Shown in pieces: positions 13,068-24,800 of a stretch of 64,000 nt of DNA. The notes beneath the pieces were generated by a model. It saw only the letters and a list, made by a program, of their open reading frames with translations. It had not been told where the DNA came from and searched no databases. The stretch covers positions 2,294,001 through 2,358,000 of the forward strand of contig CM024181.1 of the NCBI GenBank assembly GCA_013433145.1, in the 5' to 3' direction. The position numbers and the translations under genes are program-made. The first letter of the stretch is position 1, and the number at the start of each line of letters is the position of its first letter. This stretch comes from Ascaris suum (Eukaryota; Nematoda; Chromadorea; Rhabditida; Ascarididae).

Positions 13068-13561
13068 AATCGACGGCTACAGTATATGGCGGAGAAGGGC
13101 GCATCACCATAAGGGTGGAGCGTTGAGAGGCCGTCGTCCACATGGGCCAATCAAATCGAGCCGAGACGGCGAAGCCGATAGGCACCACACGAAACATTAA
13201 GTGGCTTAATTGCGACGCACCACATGAGCGTTCTTTTCGTTCGTCTAAGTGGGCTTTAACTCCACCTACCATTCTATTTTCCTATGTACTTTGCCCTCGT
13301 TTCTGAGGTTGCTCTATGAATAGAAGAAACTTCTCATGAATTATTGTTAAACAGTTCACTATTGTGGAATTTTTTACACTCTCATGAAAGGGAATTAATC
13401 CAAAATATTTATTAGAAGAGGCTTGTTTGATGTTTTATGATTGATTTAAGTGATTAGCTATATTATTTCTTTTCTTCTTCTGAAGGTTTGAGATTGCCGT
13501 TTAATCTTTAATTTCTTATCTTCATAAGATTTCTTGTTACAATTGTTAGTAAATTTAATTA
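13068..13561. promoter_or_regulatory. Divergent promoter region between ceh-10 and polymerase theta
   Basis: About 0.5 kb separates the ceh-10 start codon (minus strand) from the proposed polymerase theta start (plus strand). It must hold the promoter of ceh-10 and probably that of the polymerase gene. The ceh-10-proximal half is unusually GC-rich for this window, with a CCAAT motif near 13146; the other half is AT-rich. A candidate trans-splice acceptor (TTGTTAG) lies about 14 bases before the ATG at 13562. No TATA box was convincing. Confidence 0.5.
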
Positions 13562-13612
13562 ATGCCGGAAATATTCGAGCGTAAACAGGAGGAATTGAAC
13601 ACCGTTGAGAGA
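13562..13612 (+). CDS. polq-1: Possible first exon of polymerase theta
   Basis: ATG followed by 17 codons (MPEIFERKQEELNTVER) and a strong GTACGT donor in phase 0, matching the phase-0 start of the next exon at 14362. An AG acceptor-like TTGTTAG lies about 14 bases before the ATG. No homology supports it. If correct, the protein starts after the helicase ATPase core. Confidence 0.35.
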
Positions 13613-13618
13613 GTACGT

Positions 13619-13650
<32 letters not shown>

Positions 13651-16600
13651 CACTATTTACGAGCACATCAAAGATGATGATTGCCTTAAAGGCGTTGTGA
13701 TGCTTTGTGTCCCGCCCTTCCCCTTTTCTTGAAAATTAGATACGAGAGTGTGTGCGACACTCGGCTCACAACTTGCTGCCACATCGCTTTTGACAGCCGC
13801 CTTTTGTTATTTATTTGCAGTTTGAGCATATTGATGTTAGGTATATGTATTGCATATGCAAAATTTTTCGAAACACAAGGTTTATATGTAGTTTTTTTTC
13901 GTCGCTTTCTTTCTCTTTGCACAAAAATTAGGCCATTATATATATGATTTTTAACGGCGTTCTTTTTTTCTTTGAAATCGTTGATTTTCTTTTTCTTGTT
14001 GTTCTGCTGATATGACATAACAACAGCAGATGTTACTGATATTCTCTGTCTTTCAGTATTTATCGTATTTGTATTTGCAGATAGCGATTATCTTATATAA
14101 AAGTCGATGACTTTAATTGGTGACAAATATGCACTTGACAGTCCATCTCCTTCTTATCAGGGGCTCTTATAATATCCATATCAGTGGGACAGTGCTGCTG
14201 ATATGAGATATCACCGTTTATCGAGTCTGTCAAGGCCAAAATCCAAGCAAGTAATCATGAAATCCGTACTGATTGCTAAGATTACGGTGTTGTTATTGAT
14301 AAACGAGAGCGGAGGTGGGGGGGGGGGGGGGTAGGGAGGTAGTAATGTTTTTATATTCCAGATTGATGGTACTTCCCAGGTGGCCAGATATTGTTGCGTT
14401 GAATGCTTAGATGAGCTTCTATTCATTAAAGGTGAGAGTATTTTGGTGTGCCGAAGAGAGCAGCTGGAATTTGTCAAACGAGTGCTTCAACGGGCACCAT
14501 ATCCCCTTTCACGTTCATCATTAAAACGACGACGTTTGAAGCTGATTGTTGAGGTAAAATCGTGAGCATGAACTCGAACTTTTGTTATTTCATTCTATCA
14601 ATGATGTAGTTTTGTAGGTCTCGAATTTATTTCAAAGTTTCCTGACTTGGAGCTTTTTTTTTCTTCTTAGTTTGTGAAGTAATTTCAACAAATGGCATAT
14701 TTTATGAAAATCTTTCGTGATGATATTCAGTGCTTATTTTGGATATTTGCTGTAATCAATTTTATTCAATTGCAATGGAGAATTTAAGGATTCATAGTCG
14801 AGATTATGTTATAGTGCTAAATGATTTTTTTTTCAAGGCAGTATGTAGTGGCCTATGTAACAAAGTCGATGAACTAAGCGATCTACTTCGATTTACTTAT
14901 TTCAATAGTGTCACGCGCTTTGAAGATGATCTCGAATGGTTGATTTCAAAACGACTTTTAGCTGTTCAAAAAGGTCGATGCTTTCTTATTTTCTTATTTC
15001 AGGTCTCGTGATGCTTATTGGATATTTTTGAATTTGGAAATCTTATGGTACTTTGAGGTGATGGTGGCATTTCCAAAAATGATATCCTCCCTCTTTTTCC
15101 ACTCTTCATTCTTATTTAGAAATTAATTTTTGGATTTATTGGCGCATTTTCATTCTTTTTCAATTATAAACAAGATTATTTGGATCCATATATGTTAATT
15201 ATGCAATTAAAACAAGGTTTTTCCTTTTTTTAAGGTACGTATTTAGTAAATGTTATTTTTTTTTTCATGGGATATAAAATTTATAGATGCATCGGATGAT
15301 GTGTTGCGAGGTACACAACTCGGTGGTGCCGTGCTTGCTTCATCATTACCTCCTGATATTGCACTTCTTGTATACGCTGATCTCGAAAGAGCATCTCGTG
15401 CTCTTGTTCTTGATAGCGAACTACATTTATTATACTTGGTTGGTTGTTATTCGTAATATCCTCCGTTGCTTGGGGGGGGGGGGGGGGGGAAGGGGAGACG
15501 GAGAGAGAAAAGAAACGATATCATCATCATAGGTTTGCTGCAAAGTGCATAGATATAAAATGAAAGGTGAATTTTTTCATTCCTTTGTGGAGGAGGATAT
15601 TAAAGGTTCATCAAAGGATTTCCCCAATCATACTTACAGGTCGAGAAAGAAAGTAAGTGAAAAGATTCGTTCCTTTCACTTTTGATGAGTTTTTTGCGCA
15701 TATCGGCTGCAAAAACTTTGCGATATGGTACAATCGGAGATTGGAGCATCTGTTTGATGAAGGGTATGTATTCTCCGTCTGCGCAATTGTTGAAACTGTT
15801 CATCTAGACTGCATTTCCCTTCTCAACGTTTCCGTATGTGTCGGTCATTAGGTTCTCGAGCCGGAGCTCGTGGTACAAACTTGGTATTAGTCTCTATGTG
15901 GATATCTCGAGCAAATACATTCTGTTTTATGTGATCGTTGAGGATATGCTTCTTTGCAAGAAAACGAATGAATTTACTCGACGTTCCATTCAACGCCTCT
16001 TCGAGCCAATACAATAAAATTCTCTTCCAAAAACTAGTATTTGATTATTTAGGGGGGGGGCATTAATTACTGGATTTATGTCAGGGTGTTTGGTGCATGG
16101 AATTTTTTGGCAAGACATAGCAGTAATTTATCGATTCAAAACATTTTAACGTTATCAATATTTATGGTTCTTTTAGCTGTGCAGAGTTCGGGAACTTTCA
16201 GTTTTATTCAAAGTTCGCGACCTTTAAACTTTATCTTGGGCTCGAAAATTTTAGCAGGAAATTGATAGAAGGATGAATAATGTTGCACAATTCGCTCAAT
16301 GATCATTGCTTGTTGTAGTAGATATTTTATTACCTGAGGGCAAGGAATTTAGTCAAGTCACTACGTCGATTCTTTTATATGGGTGGGCTTTCATGTGGTT
16401 CTCAATCATAGTTTTGATATCTATTTCAATAAAGAAGAAAATATTTTAGGTGACTCCATTGAATAATGTTGCCGTATGGACGGGTTATTTGGATTGGTCG
16501 CATTATTATACGATTTGGTCGAAACTACCATTTAAACTACAGAGGGTCGGCCAGATGGTTGGCATTTCAGAGAAGTTCTTATTGCAAAGAATGCAAGGAA

Positions 16601-18801
16601 TTGCAACTGCTAATAACGCTGATATACAGGTTATATTGATAGTTATTTTACAAGGAATATAGAAAATGTGTCGTTTACTTATTAGTAATTGTATACTTAT
16701 AACTTTTTGCAAATTTTGCAAGTTGCAATTGCAATGTAATATAAATTGCAATGTGAGGTTCAGAACATAACATGAAGTACGCATAATTCACAAGTTCTCT
16801 CCCTCGGTGGCTTCGTGTTGAGGCAGCATTATGCTTTATGAGAGGAAAGTGCTTAATTACCAGGAATAAAGCTGTATGCGAAAGTAATACTTTTATTTTT
16901 GGGCCTATTATTGTGAGCTTGTTAAAGCGAGCTCAGAATCAATCATATGTGGACGTTGGGGAGGGGAAGGGATTGAGGGCCGATAAAAGTTGCAGCTAAA
17001 TATTTGATTTATTTATCGAGCTACTAGTTTTGCAGATTCATTTACGTTTTATGTCTGCACTTGCACTATTCGAATTGATCAATGAACGGCCACTCCACAT
17101 TGTGGCACATCGTTTTCGTATAAATCGAGGGGCATTACAATCATTACAGCAACAATCGGCCACATATGCATGTAAGTTTTGTTGATTGTTTGTTTATATC
17201 TATGAAACCATTAAATTTGCATAAGTTCGTTAATTAAGCAAATTTTTTTCGATGTTTATTTGTTGCTAAATTGATATGTTGAGAGATCAAAATTATTCAG
17301 AAATATTGCTCTATGTCTTTTTTATGAGGGGAATATGGAAAGGAATTTCAACACAGCTCTTCGCCCCCTTTTGGAGAATGTTGGGAAAAAGAAGTGTGAG
17401 ACAACGAATTCTATGCTATATAGACGAGGTTATTTTACTGACAGCAGTGGCTTGCGCATTGATTTACTGGAAGAGGATAGTTGCACGGTTATCGGAGTCA
17501 AGAAGGATGTAAGGTGAATGTTATTCAATTTTATATTATTCTTATATTTTGTGACAGGATATTTTTAGTGCTCATTTGTTGCAATTTCTTATTGCCCCTT
17601 GACCCTCCTTAACAGGGTATTTATAACTAGGTTTATTACTAAATTTTAATAAGAGGGGTTAGTAATAGGTATTTCTGAATGGTGAATTGAACGGTTTTGG
17701 CTAACGGGTCTTATAAAAGGTGAGTTGATTCGATAACGCGAAATGGGATAATTGTGTGTTGGAAGAGTGTTGGAGTCACCCGCGAGGCGTCACTCCATCC
17801 ACTCTATCGTCGGTCGGCGTTTTGTGTGTTCGTACGGCGGACGATGATTGCCTTCGTTAAAGAAGTAAGAGCACACTCAACGATCTCTTCATATGTCCGC
17901 TCGCACATCTACCGTATTACAACAGCAATTAATTGCTCTCACATCATCACTTAAACGGTCGTTGGATGTGGATTTTTTTAATGGAATTCAACTGCCTCGT
18001 TTTTCCGAGTTGAATCTGTGATTATAGGTGGGTGATTGCAGTGATAATACGAAGGATTGCTAACATTAAGGAATGGGTGTGGATCTGTTATAGTGGATGG
18101 ATGTTGTCCATTTTACAGAAGGGGAGGGAGACCGTGGGATAGGGTCTCGTCCTTCTTCCTCCTGACCTCTGATCTTAGATAGAATTGGAATGCATCAGAT
18201 GTGCTGGTGATTTGAGGTGCTGTATTAGAGTGTATGAATCAAGGAAGTGCTACATTTTGGATTCGAAGAAATTCACGAGCTAGTGATTCGTCGTCGCAAA
18301 AGGTCGTCCTGGAAGAGAAAGTGAACTTGCACCTCAGGCCGATCCACTTCTAAAGTGTTACGTAATAGTCAGTTATATGAAACGTGTTTTATAGGGGGAT
18401 TTCGGGACTATTTTAAGGTATGGTAGTGGCATTTTGTGAGCGCCTTGGTTGGGTGTATCTTCGATCGATCCTAGAAGGCTTCAGTGAACGGCTGGCGTTT
18501 GGAGTGAGACGCGAGCTGACCGAATTGGTTAAGTTAGAGGGTATTGACGGAAGACGAGCAAGAGCGTTCCACACTGCACATATCACTACTATCGCGGCGC
18601 TAGCGACGACCTCTGTCGAACAGATCGCAAAAATTTTGCGATCAGCGGTACCATTCACAGTCAGGTTGGTTATTTGTTATTTGATGGAGCACCCATTTCG
18701 ATAGACTTCTTCATTAAAGCTTAGTACGGTAATTGCGTTCTATACGAGGTTCATGTGAGTGTTACATTCTACTTCAAGCATTATTTGTCGATAGCGAGAA
18801 G

Positions 18802-18891
<90 letters not shown>

Positions 18892-21800
18892 CAAAGTAAT
18901 TATACAGCAAAGTTATTTTGATTAACGGTTTATGGAGAAATATTTCGTTTGTTGGTTTGTTGATAGCGTCAAAGATGCAATTGCAAGAAGTTACCGAATA
19001 GAGTTTCGATCCTAGTGAAAAATTTTATAGAATCTCGTTCTGATAAACGATATTTTAATGCCATAATACCTTAATTAAACGCTGAATGCCTTTAATTTTG
19101 AATTCTTAATATTGCGATCGTGAGGAGAGACATGATTTTGAAGAACATTTTCTCCTCATAGCAAAAGTACATCATCGTATTTATGCACGATCGGATAGTG
19201 AACATTTTTTCGATAATATTGCGTATATAAATGTGTCTTATTCAAGGTTGAACGCTGTAATTTAGATACGGTGATGAAGGATAGCGTGGTCGATATTAAT
19301 CGTCGTTTTTGGTTGTTATTGCTGATGGGTATTGTTATGTTTGGGAAAGAGACCTCTGAGGGCTAGCTATTAGGTTGCAAGAAGAGATGTGGGAACGACA
19401 TTGCTCGCTATTTGCCGATAGAGTGTCCATTTCGTGGGTGTTGAGTTGTCGTCGATTCAGAAAAGCTTGCCTCGCCACATGCATTTACACTAATTAATGA
19501 CGATCGGGATGAGTCCCCAACCTATTCGCCATACGTTCATCGGCCATTCTCTATTGTTTAGTGGTTGGCTTATCGTGTTTCGATCGGTGTCTTTGCGCAA
19601 CCATAATCATTCGCCTTAACATCAACAAAACAAACAATTCAATTAGCAAATGTGCATAGATCTGCCGGAATTCATCTAGGTCAATTCATTTTGTGACCAT
19701 TAAAAGTAATTTTTTTCGGTTTTTATTATTTCTTGCGAGACTCACAAAGGTGCATCTTGATTTGGGTTGCTTGTATGAATTTAAATGACATCAAATAGAA
19801 TAAATGCTCCATAGTGAAGCGACATAAATATCAGTACAGTATGGATTAAGGAATTTAAATGTGCTAAGTATATTGATGTGCCTCATTGAAGTTAGTGAAT
19901 CGAAATTAATAAACTTTGATGGTTTTTTTTCTCTCATATTGGGCGGAAAAGTTGCTCGAAATGAAATTCCGCTCGGTACTTTTATATATTTGATCGATTG
20001 TTCAATCATAGTCGAATAAATCTTAATTGAATGTAAGTTTTGTTAGGCGGCGATATGCGCTTTTTGGTTTGCATCTCTTTGATGAAGGTATTTTTTAGCT
20101 CTTCTAGAATAGCGGCAATCAAATATTAAGCAGAAAGGTGACCAGATCTGATTTGGCATTTAATATATATTTTATGCATTTGGACATTTGAACATCACCT
20201 TCCTGTTTTCATTTGTGATTTTATTGAGCATTCAAAGCGTTATATAATCATTTTTAAAGACACAATTTGCATGGTTATTTGTATCAGCAAAAAGTTCAGG
20301 TTTTATCACTGAAAATTGATCTGTGCATATTGCACCTTAATATAGGAGGGGAGGGGGAGGGGGTGGGATATTTTCATAATTGGATGGAAATATTTCGTTT
20401 TATTGACTGAGACGAGTACTTCGCTTTACAGCCCTGCTTTCTAGATTTTACTAGTTACTATGAAAGAGAAGTTTGACAATCTTATGTTTTTGTTTTAGCA
20501 TGCTAGCGAATTTACATTGAAAAAATTAGAGTGCTAAATATAACAGCAACATATTTATTTAGCACTCTAATTCAGCACACATAACTGATGATATTAGTTA
20601 AACCTGAATTAAATGGGATTTGATTTGTTTGAGTGTGCGATTCAGGACGGCAATTTTAGGTAAACATTGCATGTTTTATAGGCGTTACGGTAATAAAGAA
20701 ATTTCACTCTGCAGTTATCTTATTGCAATAAGCAGCATTTGAAAATATGCGCGCTTGAGGGAAAAAAAAAATTAAATTCCTTAGGCTTTCGTGTCATAGA
20801 TGAACAGTTACTTAACGGGGTTGCTTTAACTTACCGGTTCGGCCATTCGCCAACGTTAATGAAATTTGAGAGAGTATCTTACTGCATCTGAGGAAATTGG
20901 TACCAGTTATTTGTTGCATTCGGACCTACGAATTTAAAAGCTCCTTACAGTTTACGGCAAGCATATTACTTAATTTGGATGGTTATAGGGCTTATAGGTT
21001 TCATTCATGTCGAATATCACCTCAAATTAATACTGGCTGCGCTTTGTTTGTAATTGATGCTTTTTGTTGGTTTTTGAGAGTTATTATATTTTATTCATTT
21101 AGTGATATATATTGAAATGAAATTCAATGCCGATTTTAAATGTTTGAACCTATATTCTTATCCATATAAACAACGTTTAAGACGTTGGAAGTGCTGTATT
21201 ATGAAAGGGCAATTTTTTGACTTGATTAGAGAAAAGTATGTCATAAACTGGAAAGATCTGCTGTAATTTAGGCGAAGGCCACGAATATTGTCTTTTGAAT
21301 GGATTTCCTTAAGAAATAGGAAGTTATATATTTACCCATATCTTTTTACAAACCCTTTTTTTCGGGGTATATATCTTCTATGTCTAAGATGGGAAAACCA
21401 CTTTGATATTTATGTCTCGGGTAGCAACGTTCGTTAGCAGTCGTTATTGTGTCTTAACAGAGCATTTCATTATTTCTTCATTTTTGAAGAAGTGCGAAGC
21501 TCAGGAAGGGTTTTTTTAGTTGTAGGAGGGGGAAGGGAGAGAGGGTTTGCTGGAGGTGACCTCGCCGCTATGTAGAACCAGATTTGAGTAAGTAATATGT
21601 ACTATTTCCAGAGGTGGTAACAGAGGAGGTTTAAACCGATGGCTTGCCGGTGAGGAGGCAATGACCGATTTGGATGCTGCCGCGTTACTGGCTCTTAGGG
21701 CACGTAAGCACGTTGCTTCATCGTTAAGGTGAATTAAGTTCTAAACTTTATACATTCTTTTTTTCATCGTTGTGCGTTATAACTAACTGTTGCTACAGTT

Positions 21801-24800
21801 GAACAAAGTTATTATAGAAATTGCTCACCTGTGAAGTTTTAATATTCTTTGTTGCGTAGCTGGCCTAAAGCTAGCCACTTCTTATGGTTGGGCAATCTAC
21901 AACGTCGAGTTCCCCATTGCATTGCAGTTCGAATGTCCACAGTACATCTCATTGTACAGATTGTTCAAATGCAAACGCAAACAGTGGAGTTTTTTGCAAA
22001 TATGATAACTCCACAGCTGAGAAATTGAGTATTTTTATTATTTTAATTGACGCGCAGCACATCACAAGTTTTTGCTGCTTGAATCAACACAAGTCACTCA
22101 TTATGTAAAAGTATCGTTTAGAGGTCTCGGGGTATTCTCTGAAACACAGCTATCGTTGCTGCTGTCAACAACCGAAGGAATGATTGGCCAACGAGAAGTG
22201 TGCCAAGCAGTAGACGCTAATAGGACGCAATCGTTGTTATCAACTGCGATGGAGGAGAAGGTGAAGCAGCAGGATTTCATCGATGAGAACGTCTTCGAGC
22301 TGTCCAACTATGATATCTTCGATAGCAGTTCGGTTAGTTTCTAAGTAACAATTAGTATAAATGCTATGAATTAGTCAATGAATTAGAGAAAGGGAATAAA
22401 TGGTATTTATAATCGATTGTTTATTACCAGTCAAATAAGATAGATTTATTATGGAATGCGGTCCAATTTTTTGATTATGAATAGTGATTTTGATCAATTC
22501 GTTGTAGTATATTTGATGATTAAAATGCGTAAAGGTTTCATGCTGCAACAGTCGTTAATAATTTCCATGCAGGAATGCATCCGCTTGCTTTTTTATTATA
22601 TCCTGACGTCTATTTCCGTCCCGTATTATGGTGACTTCCTTTTGAAGCCAGGTTCATTCTTTGATTTCCACTTTGCATGATGTGATATATGATGCCTTAT
22701 CGATTTTTAAAGTGCGTATCGATCTTCTTGATCGTTTATGAATTTTGTCGCACTCGAACGAATATTCGACGAGATGACGTGTAACGTTCTACGGTGCTGT
22801 AATTTTGTCATCGATCTGTTGATATACCTGGATGCTGGACAGTTTCTTACCTTCAAATGCATTTACAGAGTTCGTTATACAGCTGACGGCATCTCTCCCT
22901 CTTGTCCGGATTACAGAAGACCATTTCTTCTCCCTTCTATATCACATCTGACCCCCTTCTCCCTCCTCTCCTTTATCACCAGGGTGGATTCCCTCATCGT
23001 CATCTCGATTCTCACCTCCCTCTTGAGCACAAGGTCGGATGGCTGGAGATATCTTAGTAAATATATTCTGATTGTTTTAGAGGGTACGGGTTTAGCGTTT
23101 ATCACGGAGATAAAATATTCACAGTGCTTTGCAAAGGTCATCTTTTGGCATAGTCTGCTAATGTGGTAAATGCACCACTCTTTATAGCTGAAAGGAGAAT
23201 AGTTTAAGCGGGGGAACCTCGTTCCTCTTACCTCCTCCTTCCCGAATTGTGCCAACTCTGTCTAGCATTGCATTTGGGGATTAGGAGAAGTGAGTGGTTG
23301 CTAAACGGTGAGTTCAATGAAGAGGCGCAAGCTGCTTTTTAACTGGTCGGGATTTTCATGCAGAAGTGGAATGCGAGTAAAAAACAATGAATTGTCTTGC
23401 ATTCAACAATGTTCGTCGCATTTCACTCATAGATGAAATACTGTATGAAAGCATTGAATGTTATTGTTTTCATTTCAGGTATTCGACGAAAAATGTATTG
23501 GTATGAGTTGCTCATCTGATGATCGGGCAGGTGTTGTATCGGAAGATTCAAAAGAAAATCGCATTCAAAACGATTCCACATCGATGCGCAATAAATTTGA
23601 TAGTAATGAACTTCTTCATCGAAATGAAGCGAATTATTCAGCAAATGTTGTTGAAGAGGAGACAAGCATTGATAGAATAACGAAGAAAATGAGTCGCACT
23701 TCGTTATCTTCATCAAAGATAAATGAATCGCTGAGAGCATTATCGACAGCGAACTTCAATATCTCTATTGATTCGAAAACGGAAAACAATTTCGAAAATG
23801 TGCCAATTGCTGATCATTACTTGTCGGCAACTCTTAGAGAGAAATGTTTAGACAAGGAGGAGAAGAAGTGCAATTTTTGGCAAATGAACCGTCCGAGAGA
23901 GTTCGCTTGATAGCAGAAGGAAATGAAGGAATGGGGAATTCGCAAAGTGCAACTTTGAATTCGGAATTGGAATGGTCCATCAGTGATTCGGCATTTTATG
24001 AGTATTTATCATGTGAGCGATCATCGCTGAAGCCTACATTGATCCGTACATCAGAAGCAGATTTCGTTAATATCAATGATTCTGTCTCTGATTCCGTGCT
24101 TCTTGCGTTACCATCTCAAAAAGAGGATGAACCTGAGGTCACACTAGAAACTGACGAAGCGATAAGAGATAGCACTTATGTTAAAGAAAGCATCTTGTGG
24201 AATGAAGTGGACAGTAATAATTTGAAAAGTGAAGATTTGGCGACTGATGAGAATGCATCTGCCGCAGCATCAATCATCGCTAGTGCAGCAATATCAGCCA
24301 CCAATATAAAGGAGGCTTCTGGAGGCAAACGAGCTGATGTGCTTGTGAATAGCGACGTGCCTGTTGGTGTGGATGGCGATTCACAACTCGTTTTAGACAC
24401 CAGGATGCGGATATACAATTTAAAGAAGAGGAACTCGAATCTTGTTCATTTGACCGAAGTGGTGATCTATTCGAAATCTCTCATTCCTCGTCAGTGGCAT
24501 CCGATTCCCCCTATGAGGTACGCATAAAGCGAGCACGACAACGGTGCTCTATTAAGTCACCACTGTCGCCTACTTGCCATAGTCCATTAACTAAAGTTGT
24601 GAAGCTATCGTCTCCATGTTCCACTACCAACGTCATTTCACCTCTTGCGCTTCAGAGAACTTCGTCACCCTATTCTGTGAAAAATATTTCCTCTTCAGAA
24701 GCCGATGGAAATAAGGGTGACTTGAGTACACCTCTGAAAAGAGGAGGTATTATACGACTAAAGTCTTCACAAGGTGTTAGAGATTCGAATGGCGACGAAC

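Noticed and set aside
12470..13150. 226-codon minus-strand frame, the longest in the window
   Set aside because: Overlaps ceh-10 exon 1 in another frame; lacks the eh1 motif and any family match, while the shorter frame has the motif, the right phase and a donor.
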